A stretch of 64,000 nucleotides of DNA, from assembly GCA_023375675.1 (NCBI GenBank), contig JALQBC010000039.1, forward strand, positions 62,001 to 126,000, read 5' to 3'. This document shows positions 1-10,187 of the stretch, piece after piece. Under the pieces are notes generated by a model. That model made no database searches and was not told the origin of the DNA. It was given only the letters and a program-made list of their open reading frames with translations. The stretch's first letter is position 1, and every line of letters begins with the position of its first letter. Position numbers and translations under genes: made by a program. The DNA comes from Cytospora piceicola. Its lineage: Eukaryota > Ascomycota > Sordariomycetes > Diaporthales > Cytosporaceae.

Positions 1-293
1 CCTAGCCTATCTGGGCACATATCAATCATCCTTTCTACCCACATCATGGCTACATCCTGTCAGCCCCAAGAGCTCATACTGTTTTCAACCCGGCTCTCCT
101 GAAAACTCATGAACGACCACCAACCTGAGTGCGGAGGACTTCATGTCATCTCCTCAACAAGATCAACGCGTCATTCAAGTGTCCTACCTGAGCTTGTCAC
201 AACACCGTGCTGGCCCTCCAGTATGTTAACCTCGATCACTGTTCTTAACGGTGTCTACTTGACTTACAACTTCTGGCTTTCCTCATCCTCATT
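1..293. other. No gene seen at left edge
   Basis: This stretch has no open frame with a recognisable product. It lies downstream of the 3' end of the GT32 gene on the minus strand and probably holds that gene's 3' untranslated region plus intergenic sequence. Confidence 0.5.
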
Positions 294-1346
294 TTAATCC
301 TCGACCTCATCCTCATACTCAACCTCAGGGTCAGTTTCATCCTCGTCCCTGTCCTCATCATCCAACGTTTCTCCGCCGTTCTTGTTCTTCCATGACCCAG
401 CATAATGATGCGTTACCAACGATGGGCCCAGGCTATCTAGGTCTTCGTTCGCGTACGTGTTGACTTCCGCAGCCAATGCATGTTCTGGAAGGATCAGGAC
501 ATCGCCAGCTATCTTCGGCTCCAGGATCTTGTGATATTCGCACCAGCCATTCTTCTTATTCAGTGATCTCTTCAGGCTCTTCATAACGCTCCTCTTGAAC
601 CTCCTGGGACCCGTGAACTCGACCACGTCACCCACCATATCCATTGTCAGTCCGGCGATCGTCACACCATTCGCCTCGGCCAATCTTCGCATCGAACGAA
701 GAGTGTCGTTCACCACGGCCATCATGTGCCCCACGCCCTTCCTCGCCAGGACCGTCCACGTGGTGAACTGCCGTTCGAACATGAAGTCATGGCCCGTGTC
801 GAACTCCCAGCCCGCTACTAGGTTGGCGCCCTCCCTGAATTTCTCGGGAATCCACTCATCGATCGGTATCCCCTCGCACGAGACGTCCAGTTCGAACCAG
901 ACGCCGCCCTCGACGTAGAGGAGCAGGTACCGCAACAGGTCGGCCTTCAGGATCGGCACGGTGAGCGTCAGGAAGGTTTCCACAATGTCAGGACGGTCCG
1001 CGAACTTCTCGACAACGAACTCGTCGGCGGACTGGTCCGTCAGGGAGGTGACGTGGTATCCCGGGTTCTGCGTGAAGCAAGTGACTGTCCAATAATGCGC
1101 GACGTCGTCGAGTCCCCTAGGGCCTAACTTGTACCAAATCTTCTTGGGTATTCCATGTGGCCCTCGAGGATGTGGTGGCTGGTATGGCCGGGGCTTCCAT
1201 GAAACTCCTGCGATATATGCAGACACTGGCGAGGTTGGTCTTCAAAGGTCGGTGAGGCTCCATATGCGGGAGTAACACGCCAAGACGAGGAGAGCGCAAG
1301 CAACGAAGATATATCTAGCCGCGGGAGTCCGCCAGAAGACCGTCAT
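294..1346 (-). CDS. GT32 (OCH1-like) glycosyltransferase, type II membrane protein
   Basis: Predicted Golgi/ER glycosyltransferase of family GT32, the family of alpha-1,6-mannosyltransferase OCH1. The sequence shows IPKKIWYKLG, the LLRYLLLYVEGGVWFELDVSC block where GT32 enzymes carry the metal/sugar-nucleotide DXD motif, and a downstream WEFDTGHDF segment. The DXD position reads E-L-D, so the first Asp is replaced by Glu. The large frame has no ATG near its start. An in-frame ATG at 1346 opens with a basic stretch and a hydrophobic anchor (IFVACALLVLA), as expected for a type II Golgi enzyme, but a TGA at 1242-1244 interrupts the frame. A 51-nt intron (1226-1276, weak donor GTTACT, branch CTCAC, acceptor CCAG) restores frame and gives 333 aa. 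Otherwise the gene carries a nonsense mutation. The acidic C-terminal tail is low complexity. Acceptor substrate is unknown. Confidence 0.7.
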
Positions 1347-3382
1347 GGTGTAAGATATCGACTGCTCCTATGCGGTGATTGCATATAATGGCGGTACAAT
1401 AGGCAGTGTGTGCTGAGCAAACTCACCGGAAAGCAAACGTTCGGAATCCCATAGGGGTTATATCCAGAGGGTGGTCACGCTCAGACAGATCAAAGAAGGA
1501 TGTGGGATGGCATGTGGCAGGAGTGGTGTGTAACGAGAGGAGAAATCGTGTTGGCGGCCGTCCGGGCTGGCTTGAGATTCTTGATGGATCAGGTCCAAAC
1601 ATTGCTCTACTACATACTCGACAAGGCCATTCCCAGTCCCAGGCTCCGTCTAGGCAAAACTTTGGTGTCATCAGTGGCTTCTTGAGTGCATCCGAACGGC
1701 ACTTACACGGGCCTAAGACGTATATCTAATACCTTCCGGTCCTGCTCCACTAACCAAAACAGGCCGAGATGCGCCTCTCAAAGGCTCACAGACACCTTGG
1801 TGAAGGAAGCCATCGTGCCTGTGTGGGTATACCTTTGGACTAGTAGCTAGTGAAAAGAAGTTAAGTAATTGAACAAGGCCAGCCCGTTTCAGGTAGTAAA
1901 TTTTGATGATTGGGAGAAAAGATCTCCAGTGTGTTTACTATAGTAAACTTCCAAGGTTGTTCTTGTATAAAACGGAAACAAACCAACCGCTTCTTCCCCT
2001 ACTACACTAGCTGCCAGCTGTTAGCCTCAGCGAGGTTTGTATAACAACTTGGGACTTCTCCATTTGAGTTCTTCCTTACTGAATGGTATGCAGAAGGGCA
2101 CCTGGGATGCTTCAGAACTCGAGCTCCCTAGTTCCTCACTGTGGCCGACCGACTTACAATGCCAAGCCGTGGTGGCATACTGGATACCTACTTATGTATT
2201 CTGAAGCACCACATGTGTACTTTAAGTGTTTGTGTTTTGTTTTATTGTCAACATGTTTTATTGTCAACATGTTTCATTGTCAGCGTGTTTTACTGTCACC
2301 GTATTCAAACTGACACTTGGACTTCGCGTCTCATCTGAGCGATGCTTTACAGGAACTGCGGGACGTTGATGTTCAGATGAAGCCCATTTAACCTCAACAC
2401 GGCATAGGTCAATTCCCCACAATTCCAGACGTACAAGTCCACGCTCGAGACAGAGTGGAAAGGCCACCACTTGCTGACAACAGTGCTTGATATTACCAAG
2501 AATGCAACGATTTCTTGTCTATGTTTTCACGGGACTTCCAATCTCTGATCAAGGGATATGTCCAGGAAATGGTGAGCGTCAGAGACCATCAAGTGACCAC
2601 AGCGAACTCTGATTGGCCAGTGTTCCCAATTAGGCAAGTGCAACATTAGCCCACTGCACCAACTTTGAACCTCTTCTAACCGTATATGTGTGTCCTCGGT
2701 CAAATGGCGATGGAGGCAGGATTGCTCACTTTTTTCGTGTAAGCCACAAATGAGGCTTATAATTATCCATTTACCAGTTGGTCAAAATTCAATATGGAAG
2801 TAACGACATGTCTAGATGGCAACAGTGCCGATCGCCATCATCCATGGAGTTATGGGGCAGGCTTACGACCTCGGGACTCTATGTAAACATGAACGAGATC
2901 AAAATCCTCCGGAACCTACTTCATTCGAAGTCGGTGGGCAAATAATGAGAATCGAAGGTCTTTGAAGGGATCTCTTGACAGAGGACTTTGTAGTCATACC
3001 GAAGCAGCGAGGCAACAGAACGGCGGAGATAAAGTCCCGTCCTCCGCTATGTGCGATCTTAGGAATCAGCAATTACCAGGCTGTTACTCTCAGGCCGTAC
3101 GTAGATGTCTCAGGAACGGAGCAATTCATAGACCGAAACTTGCATTGGGCACAATACACTAGCGGCCGCACTATGTCCTTTCATTCCTATACGGGCCCGG
3201 GCGTCCCTGGCCACGTTAACGCCGGCTAAGTCCATGGTGGCTTTGTACATCGATATATCGATGATGTTGTCTCAACGGTACAAGCTTCCAGTACGACCTC
3301 ATCGACATCGCACTCATACCAAAAATACTCAATCTCGTCCCAAATCACATCTCCAGACACATATAACCCCCCTACCTTCAAA
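1347..3382. other. Intergenic, about 2.0 kb
   Basis: No gene recognised on either strand; the open frames are short and overlap in opposite directions. It contains a 16-bp tandem repeat at 2239-2302, listed separately. The last few hundred bases form the promoter and leader of the SDR gene. Confidence 0.5.
2239..2302. repeat. 16-bp tandem repeat, four copies
   Basis: Four head-to-tail copies of GTTTTATTGTCAACAT. Copies one and two (2239-2254, 2255-2270) are identical, and copies three and four (2271-2286, 2287-2302) have diverged by a few substitutions. It lies in gene-free sequence and does not encode a protein I can recognise. Confidence 0.85.
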
Positions 3383-4336
3383 ATGGGTTTCCTATACTCC
3401 CAGCTCTTCGTCAAGCCGCTCTGGCCGACCCAGATGTTCAACGGCCAGACCGTCATCGTGACAGGGTCCAACACCGGCCTGGGCAAAGAAACAGCTCGCC
3501 ACTTTGCCCGCCTCGGCGCGGCCAAGGTCATCCTCGCGGTGCGCAACACCAAGGCCGGCGAGGACGCCAAGGCCTACATCGAGACGGCCACCCAGTGCGC
3601 CCCCGGCACCGTCGAGGTCTGGCCCCTCGACCTCGGGAGCTACGCCTCCGTCAAGGCCTTTGCCCGCCGCGCGTCCGCGGGCCTGGACCGCGTCGACGTC
3701 CTGTGCGAGAACGCGGGCATCGCGGCCGGCTCCAAGAGGGTCGTGGAGGGCCACGAGAGCACCATCACCGTCAACGTCATCAGCACGTTCCTGCTCGCGC
3801 TCCTGATGCTGCCGAAGCTGGAGGAGACGAGCGGGAAGCTCGGCAAGCGGAGCACCCTGACCATCGTCACGTCCGAGGTGCACCAGTGGTGCAGTTTCCC
3901 CGAGTGGCAGGAGGCGTCGGTCTTCGGGGCGCTCGACAAGAGCGAGGACCTGAGCGAGAGGTACCCCGTGTCGAAGCTGCTGGAGATCTTGACCGTCAGG
4001 CAGATCGCCCCAAGGATGGAGGGAAAGGGCGTGGTGCTGAACCTGAACAACCCGGGGCTCTGTCACTCAGAGCTGTCGCGGGAGTCCGGGTGGGGGCTCG
4101 CCATCCTGAAGTTCTTCCTGGCCAGGACGACCGAGACGGGGAGCCGTACGCTGGTGGCTGCGGGCACTCTGGGCGAGGAGAGCCACGGGAAGTATGTAAC
4201 GGATGGTGTTGTGAGTGAGGAGAGCCTGTCGCCGTTTGTGAAGAGCAAGGATGGGAAGAAGGCGGGCGAGAAGGTTTGGAAGGAGTTGAGTGAGATATTG
4301 GAGAAGATTGAGCCGGGCGTCACAAAGAATATTTGA
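3383..4336 (+). CDS. Short-chain dehydrogenase/reductase (SDR)
   Basis: NAD(P)(H)-dependent oxidoreductase of the classical SDR superfamily, 317 aa, single exon. The Rossmann cofactor motif TGSNTGLGKE starts near residue 28, CENAGIA is the structural NAG motif, TIVTSE carries the catalytic serine, and RYPVSK is the YxxxK active site. The length and order match the fungal SDRs related to retinol dehydrogenases/WW-domain oxidoreductase-like enzymes. The N terminus (LYSQLFVKPLWP) is hydrophobic and may associate with a membrane, as in many fungal members. The start is an ATG in good context (CAAAATGG) with no upstream in-frame ATG. The substrate cannot be read from sequence, and no biosynthetic cluster partners lie next to it. 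The body is very GC-rich, so long antisense open frames appear opposite it; they are shadows. Confidence 0.9.
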   Translation: MGFLYSQLFVKPLWPTQMFNGQTVIVTGSNTGLGKETARHFARLGAAKVILAVRNTKAGEDAKAYIETATQCAPGTVEVWPLDLGSYASVKAFARRASAGLDRVDVLCENAGIAAGSKRVVEGHESTITVNVISTFLLALLMLPKLEETSGKLGKRSTLTIVTSEVHQWCSFPEWQEASVFGALDKSEDLSERYPVSKLLEILTVRQIAPRMEGKGVVLNLNNPGLCHSELSRESGWGLAILKFFLARTTETGSRTLVAAGTLGEESHGKYVTDGVVSEESLSPFVKSKDGKKAGEKVWKELSEILEKIEPGVTKNI

Positions 4337-5208
4337 TTGGGCGACCGGGTGTGTCTTACCAAGAGAAATATGACCCTGCAACAATATCTTACGTGAGAGA
4401 GAAAGAGAGATCATAACGATTAAGATGAGGAGGGGAGGCGTCTGTCACGAGAATATCAATTGATAACTATGTGATCCTAATCAATACTGTGGACTCACGT
4501 CTAAATCCATGCGTATCTTCTATATTGTTGGTCTGTTATATGAAACTGCAAGTACAGACCTTAGATATGTACTTACTGTGTATATACTCAATTTGTCGGC
4601 CAATTGATAAATCGTTAATTACACCCAGGTGACCTAGAAGGGTGGGTCTCAATCCGTATATTCCGAGCAACTGTATGGATGTAGCAAAAGAGTACTTGTT
4701 CCCCTTAAAGGTTCACACTTGGGGAAGTTGGGGACTTGGAGAGTCGAGGAAGAGGGGCTGTTGTTCTACACAGTAAATATTTAATCAAGTACCTAGGTAA
4801 CGACGACGTTGATAAAGACAGGGGGTGACGGCCACAATAAGTGGGACCTTTCGCGTCTCCAAAAAAAAGTTCGACTCAGCACACCTTCAGAAACACCAGA
4901 CTGCATCGCATCGCATCGCGCTCACAGCCACGACCTCCAGTCCTTTTTTACTTTGTTACGGGAAGAAGCTCGCCCTCTCGTCCTTCTAAATCCCAGGTCC
5001 GCCCTTTTTGAAGGCATCCTAACAGCACGGAACCAACCATCCACGGCTCCGGAATCAGGTTCTCCAAGCTTCCTCAATTTCCCGGTCCTCATTCCACAAC
5101 CTCAACATGTCATAATGTTGTGTGCCATAAGGCATCTTGTCACTCTATTCCCAGCACCCATCGGGAAACCGCAGAGAATTGGCTACGCAGACATCACCTA
5201 TTTCTGCC
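4337..5208. other. Intergenic: SDR 3' side and QRI7 promoter/leader
   Basis: No gene is seen. It holds one copy of the palindrome TACCTAGGTA (4791-4800). A CT-rich stretch with short CATCG repeats near 4905-4920 precedes the QRI7 gene and is probably its 5' leader. Confidence 0.5.
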
Positions 5209-7638
5209 ATGGTCAGGCCACACGCGCTGATCGGGCTGCCGACACGGCCGTCCCTGTCTCTCGGCCTGAGAGCTCAGGCGGTACGGGCCCTCGCTTTTCA
5301 GAGATGCACCCAGCACCGTAATCTTTGCACCCTGGGTATCGAGACATCATGCGACGACACATGCGTTTCTATTATGAATACGGATGGTAACAAGGCCAAA
5401 CTGTTGTGGCATCGAAAAATTCCCTGCCCCAATAGGAAGTATGAAGGCATTCACCCTCTAGAGGCGGTAGAGTCACATACGCGGACACTCCCCATGCTTA
5501 TAGAGGAGGCGCTGCGGAGTACACCGGCCGGATACGGCAATCGATATCGGCCAAATGTGGTGGGTCGACCAGGGACCTATCGTCCTGATCTACCTGATCA
5601 CCTGTTCAGGCCTGACCTGATTGCCGTCACCAGGGGCCCAGGGATGAAAGCCTGTTTGAGCATCGGAATCTCCGCGGCCAAGGCCTTGTCTGTGGCATTG
5701 CGTGTGCCGCTCATCGGTGTTCACCACATGCAGGCTCACGCTCTTACTCCCCAGATGGAATCGGCATTCTTGCGCGGTGATGGCAACGCCGCGGCTTCTG
5801 GGCCACAGTACCCTTTCCTAACTCTCCTGGTCTCCGGCGGTCATACGATGCTGGTACACACAACGTCCAGCATCGACCACCGCATCTTGGCCTCGACGTC
5901 GCGCGGTACCATCAACCCGCAGGAGAAGGCGTCGCCTGTTGCGATCGGGGACATGCTCGACAAGTGTGCCAGGGTGATACTCCCGACCGCCTGGGTCGAT
6001 AAAGCGTCGGAAAGCATTGTTTACGCCAAGGTCTTGGAAGTATACGTAGCAAACGCAGGACTTCACAACGGGCCAGACTGCCAATATGAAGCACCAGCGA
6101 AAAGGGATGATGAGATCCAGATGTACAACTCGAAAGCCGGATGGGCCATTCCTCCACCTCTCCGTCTCTCTCGGGAGATGAAATATGATTTCTCGGGGCT
6201 TGGCGGCATGGTTCGATCGATCATGCAGGACAAGCCGGACATGGATTCGAAGGAAAGAGCGGAACTGGGCTACCATACCATGAGGCTTGCCTTTGAGCAT
6301 CTGGGGAGCAGAGTCATCCTGGCCCTTCAGAATGACACGGAGCTCCTGGCGAACCCGCCAAAGCACCTGGTTATTTCGGGAGGTGTTGCCAGCAACAAGT
6401 TCCTGCACAAAGTGCTCGAGGAGATGTTGAAAGTACGAGGCTTTGGCGAGATCCAGGTCACAGCTCCCAGTTTGAAATGGTGCACCGACAACGCCGCAAT
6501 GATTGCCTGGACTGGGGCCGAGATGTACCAGGCCGGATGGACAACCGATGACACCTTTCTACCCAAGGGCGAATGGCCGATCGAGCGGATCATCACGGAT
6601 ACCGACTGTTGGGTCAAATCGGACCCTCCGCCTCCGCTTGAAACAGACAATGATATCAATGGACAACATGCCACGCCATCTGCACAGACACCGCGAAAAG
6701 TCCAGTCAGAGAAAGCTCCGCGAGAAGTCAAGTCAGAGAAAGCTGGGGCGGCTTTATCAAGGCCAAATACACCAAAGCCCAACGCTGCGTCGAACCTGCC
6801 CGATGCTAATGAGCCCAGCAAAGACCAGTTCTCGAACGACCAGTCCAGTCCAGACCCTCAACGGGAACCTAAGAAATCCCGTCGGAAGCGTCGGAATGAG
6901 AATAAAGCCCTCTCCGCAGCCATCCAGGCTCCCAAAGAAGAGGACGCCAAAGCCCCCGACGAGGCGCGACTGCAGAAACTCGAGCAGCGGATCCAGCAGC
7001 TCCAGCAGCTCCAGCAGCGCCAGGAGATGCGGCTTGGCCAGAGGCCCCCCGGACGCCGCGCCGAGAAGAGGGCCGCCAGCGGCAACGGGGGCCCGTCCCC
7101 GCCACCCGGCTCCGCCCCGCGGCCCAAACCGCGGGCCCCCGAACAAGCCGAGCCGACGAGGCCGGGGGCTGCCCGGCCGCCGCCGCCGCCGCCCCCCTTC
7201 CCGCCCCTCAGCACGCCCGCCCCTCCCAAGCGCCCCCCGGGCCCGAGGGGCCGCAGGCCGTCTTCCCCTCCCGCGGGGACGCCGCCACCCCTGCACCTCC
7301 ACGAGCGGAAGCGGGGGCAGCTGGACCCGGCACAGGCCGAGCTCCTCGCCGCGGAGGGCGAGCTGGCGGGCGCGTGGGCCCAGAAGCCGCGCCCCGGCCT
7401 CGTCCGGTACTTCCCCCCCAAGAACACGGACCGGGACCGCGACCGCCCCCGCCGCGACAGGGGCGAGCGGGCGAGGGCGCCCCGGGAGGGCGCCGGCGGG
7501 GGCGGCGAGGGGAGTAGGCATATCGTGCGGCCGCTTCGCCCGTTGCAGCCGCTGCTCGAGGAGGCACCGAAGCCGGCTGCGAGAGTGGGCTCGCTGCGGG
7601 AGAGGTTTAGTGCGCTGAAGAAATGGGCTGGTCTATAA
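5209..7638 (+). CDS. QRI7: Mitochondrial tRNA t6A37 threonylcarbamoyltransferase (Qri7/TsaD/OSGEPL1 type) with long C-terminal extension
   Basis: Transfers the threonylcarbamoyl group to adenosine-37 of ANN-decoding tRNAs; the single-protein Qri7 form works in mitochondria. From the first in-frame ATG (5209) the protein is 809 aa. Residues 1-35 are rich in Arg, Ser, Leu and Ala with almost no acidic residues, a mitochondrial presequence. The core spans about residues 38-475: LGIETSCDDT, RGPGMKACLSIG, HHMQAHA (metal-binding HxxxH, about residues 173-177), LLVSGGHT, YDFSGL, ISGGVASNK and DNAAMIAW, all TsaD/Kae1 signatures. After the core come about 335 residues unlike the family: Ser/Glu/Lys-rich, then a Gln-rich coiled coil (IQQLQQLQQRQE), then Pro/Arg/Gly-rich sequence ending in a short amphipathic KK-containing helix. 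DNA from about 6950 to 7560 is extremely GC-rich. The frame is uninterrupted, so the extension is probably real, but a missed intron or frameshift is possible. Confidence 0.88.
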   Translation: MVRPHALIGLPTRPSLSLGLRAQAVRALAFQRCTQHRNLCTLGIETSCDDTCVSIMNTDGNKAKLLWHRKIPCPNRKYEGIHPLEAVESHTRTLPMLIEEALRSTPAGYGNRYRPNVVGRPGTYRPDLPDHLFRPDLIAVTRGPGMKACLSIGISAAKALSVALRVPLIGVHHMQAHALTPQMESAFLRGDGNAAASGPQYPFLTLLVSGGHTMLVHTTSSIDHRILASTSRGTINPQEKASPVAIGDMLDKCARVILPTAWVDKASESIVYAKVLEVYVANAGLHNGPDCQYEAPAKRDDEIQMYNSKAGWAIPPPLRLSREMKYDFSGLGGMVRSIMQDKPDMDSKERAELGYHTMRLAFEHLGSRVILALQNDTELLANPPKHLVISGGVASNKFLHKVLEEMLKVRGFGEIQVTAPSLKWCTDNAAMIAWTGAEMYQAGWTTDDTFLPKGEWPIERIITDTDCWVKSDPPPPLETDNDINGQHATPSAQTPRKVQSEKAPREVKSEKAGAALSRPNTPKPNAASNLPDANEPSKDQFSNDQSSPDPQREPKKSRRKRRNENKALSAAIQAPKEEDAKAPDEARLQKLEQRIQQLQQLQQRQEMRLGQRPPGRRAEKRAASGNGGPSPPPGSAPRPKPRAPEQAEPTRPGAARPPPPPPPFPPLSTPAPPKRPPGPRGRRPSSPPAGTPPPLHLHERKRGQLDPAQAELLAAEGELAGAWAQKPRPGLVRYFPPKNTDRDRDRPRRDRGERARAPREGAGGGGEGSRHIVRPLRPLQPLLEEAPKPAARVGSLRERFSALKKWAGL

Positions 7639-8123
7639 TATAAGCCCTGCATACAAGTAGGCCCCGAGCTTAGCGCGTCTTGTATCGAGGATGTCGGCAG
7701 TCGTGTGGCAGCCCTTGGGTATATGGTGTGATGGTGTGTACCTCCAATGGGCATCTTACCCAAGGAGTGGTGGTACGGGATTAGGGCATGTAAGATATTG
7801 ATGATGGACACGGGCAGCGTTTTGCATATACTACTACTTTTACCACCTTCAAAAGCGATCATGATCACATACCAAATGGGATAACCCTGGAGTCCAGGCC
7901 CAGGTTGCTTGCAAAAAATATCATCATTTGTTTGTACAGGTACAAAGCCACCCGTCCTCTTGGTTACCAACCACATCCGTTTCTGGATATGCCCGATAGA
8001 GTGAGGATGCCTCTCCCAGACCATCACGGCCCACCGACCCGGCTGCTTTCCTTCCTGTTCCGGTTCAGTATGCCCTGTCCATGCATGCATGCATGCATCC
8101 ACCCACCAGAGTCGTCGACCACT
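7639..8123. other. Convergent 3' region between QRI7 and PRE2
   Basis: No gene seen. Both flanking genes end here, so it holds their 3' untranslated regions. A self-complementary ATGC repeat (8081-8098) lies 26 bp past the PRE2 stop. Confidence 0.5.
8081..8098. repeat. ATGC microsatellite (palindromic)
   Basis: Four and a half copies of ATGC, a perfectly self-complementary run, in the presumed 3' untranslated region of PRE2. It can form a hairpin on either strand and may sit at or near the transcript end. Confidence 0.8.
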
Positions 8124-9096
8124 CTAATCCAGGTTACTCGTAACATTCGTAAACTCTCCCTTCTCCAGCTTCGTCTTCCAGAAGATGGGGTTCGTGTCGC
8201 TGAAGCCATGCCTCACCCAGCCCTCCTCCTTGACGTGGTAGAGGTTGATGTAGCCACCCGAGTAGGCGTCACGGTGCGTGGCGGCCAGGATGCTCCGGCT
8301 GCCCAGCTCCAGGGCCTCCTCCTCGGACAGGTCGTAGCGGTACTCGGCGTCGAGGACGCCGTAGGCGAAGGTCTGGCCGGAGCCGACGCAGAACAGGTTC
8401 CCGGCCAGGCGCGTGCCGTCGCTGTCGATGTAGTACAGGGCGGGGCCCTCCTCCTTGGTGACGCCCGCGCACATGGTGCCCATGCTCAGGCCCATGCCCT
8501 TGTACTGGTAGACCAGGTTGGCGAGGACCTTGGAGGCGGCGGCGACCGAGATGCGGCGCTTGTGGCGCAGCTCGTGCAGCCGGCACTGCATGCCCAGCCA
8601 GGCGAGCCAGTACTGGCAGTCGGCGGCGCCGCCGGCCATGGTGCCCAGCAGCTGCGAGTTGATCTCGATGACCTTCTTGACCGTCTGCGAGGCGATCCAG
8701 TTGCCCGCCGTGGCGCGCGAGTCGGTCGCCACGATGATGCCGCCCTGGAACCGGAAGGCTAGGGTCGTGGTGCCGTGGGCGATTTTGATGGGGCATTGGG
8801 GGTTGGAGCGGTCGTCGGTTGCGGCTCGGAGCCAGGAGGAGGGCTGGTTGGGGGAGGTTAGTTTATCTTACTTTCGTTTGTCGGGTGTGAGAAGACGAGT
8901 GGGGAGGGGGGAGGCCCTTCATCGTTGGTATCGTGAAGATGAGGGAGGGGAGGCTTCGTACATGAGCTACTGGTGGCATGGCAAACTTCAGAGATGGGCC
9001 GGGGACGGCATCGGAGAAGTCGAGCTCATCTTGGTCGGTGAGGCCCTCGTTCTGGGCGTAGGTCGGTCGGCTGTACTTTGCGACGAGGGTGTCCAT
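8124..9096 (-). CDS. PRE2: 20S proteasome subunit beta type-5 (Pre2)
   Basis: Catalytic chymotrypsin-like subunit of the 20S proteasome core. Two exons: 8962-9096 and 8843-8124, giving 284 aa. The intron 8844-8961 has donor GTACGA, branch ACTAAC and acceptor CAG, phase 0. The ATG at 9096 begins a 69-residue propeptide. Autocleavage at [11 protein letters not shown] would expose Thr70 as the active-site nucleophile. Conserved blocks follow: [15 protein letters not shown], Lys in TVKKV (equivalent to Lys33), [44 protein letters not shown] and THRDAYSGG, essentially as in yeast Pre2. Nothing is truncated. Its promoter is shared with YOS1 on the other strand (538 bp). Two other ubiquitin-proteasome genes (creB, RPN13) lie further right on the same strand. 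Confidence 0.97.
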
Positions 9097-9633
9097 CGTG
9101 ACGTCGTTTTATGGACGAGGTTCCTCCCCAATGTTGGCTTTTCGACGGTTTATGAAGTCAGATGAAGGTGAGGGAAGAGTTCCAGGAGTCGGGTTGATGC
9201 TGGTCGACGAGGTATTGTTGGTGAGAGGCGGGTGTGGAGTTGGTGGTTGAGGTCGATGGTTTGTTGTACTGCAGCTGATGTCGTCGGAAGCTCAAGGCAG
9301 CTCCAGGCAATGCGCGTTCCTGCCAGCCGGTGACCGTTTACTAGCCACAGTGGATTACTCTGTTTGCAGGGGTGTGTGCCCGTTGTCTCCAAGGTAAAGC
9401 ACAGGCCACCTTTGCCGCCCACCCACCAGCCTGTCAGTCTGCCTGCCAGCCCACTTCTGCCGTCATCTCCAGGCGTACCAGGGCCTGGTCGCGACGTGTT
9501 GGAGTACAGATGGCGCTGGAGCCTCCTTTCTGCGACAACTTGTTCGCAACTTCGACTTACACATCGCGAATCTCCAACCACATACAGTCCAGATCCTCGC
9601 CGGCTGTGCAGGCCGCAATCACTATTTTAAAAA
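9097..9633. promoter_or_regulatory. Divergent promoter between PRE2 and YOS1
   Basis: This 537-bp region separates the two start codons and must hold both promoters. At 9411-9419 it contains TTTGCCGCC, one base away from the reverse complement of the yeast proteasome control element GGTGGCAAA. Whether that element works in this fungus is not shown. No gene is seen inside. Confidence 0.6.
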
Positions 9634-10187
9634 ATGGCAGCCCTTGGTAGTCTCCTATACGGTGAGTAATACAACGGAAGCACCCTTTCGATGTTCCATG
9701 CCAGAGTAGCTCGGGCTAATTAATCAACGCCATGTCGCAGTCATCGTCCTCTTCATCAATGCTCTTGCTGTCCTTTCCGAAGACCGCTTCCTCGCGCGCA
9801 GTACGTTCGTCCCTCGTTGTCCCATTCGACTATTGACAAAATCCACACGCTCGGAGATCCTAGACTGCGCATGCAGTGCGAAAGCAATAGTAGCCAGAGA
9901 GCATGACTTTGGCTAACGTCTCGACCCCCATAGTCAACTGGTCGACGAAATCTCACGACCCAGCCTTCGGACAGGCAGGGCCCGATACCAGCGTCAAGGG
10001 CAAAATGATCAGCCTGATTGCGAGTGTGCGCATGATCATGAGGAGTACGTGGCTCTCAAAGCCCCCCCCCCTCCCCAAATCCTTCTCAAATCTCGGCCGC
10101 CGGTACAAGAGCTGACGCGGTCAAAACGCAGTACCCCTGATCATCACAAACACCCTGATAATAGTCTACGAGCTCATCCTGGGATGA
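9634..10187 (+). CDS. YOS1: Yos1/IER3IP1-like ER-to-Golgi transport protein
   Basis: Small integral membrane protein needed for COPII-dependent ER-to-Golgi transport (partner of Yip1/Yif1 in yeast). It is easy to miss because it is split over four short exons: 9634-9661, 9741-9800, 9934-10044 and 10132-10187, joining in frame to 84 aa, almost exactly the yeast length (85). Splice donors are GTGAGT, GTACGT and GTACGT; the acceptors are CAG, TAG and CAG. The N terminus (MAALGSLLYVIVLFINALAV) is a hydrophobic helix, followed by the hallmark LSEDRFLARINW, then a polar loop and GKMISLIASVRMIMRIPLI. A C-terminal hydrophobic helix ends ELILG. The strength of this match makes the multi-exon model secure. 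It is divergent from PRE2. Confidence 0.93.

Noticed and set aside
3392..4218. Long antisense and alternative frames over the SDR gene
   Set aside because: Compositional shadows of the GC-rich SDR coding sequence; no recognisable protein.
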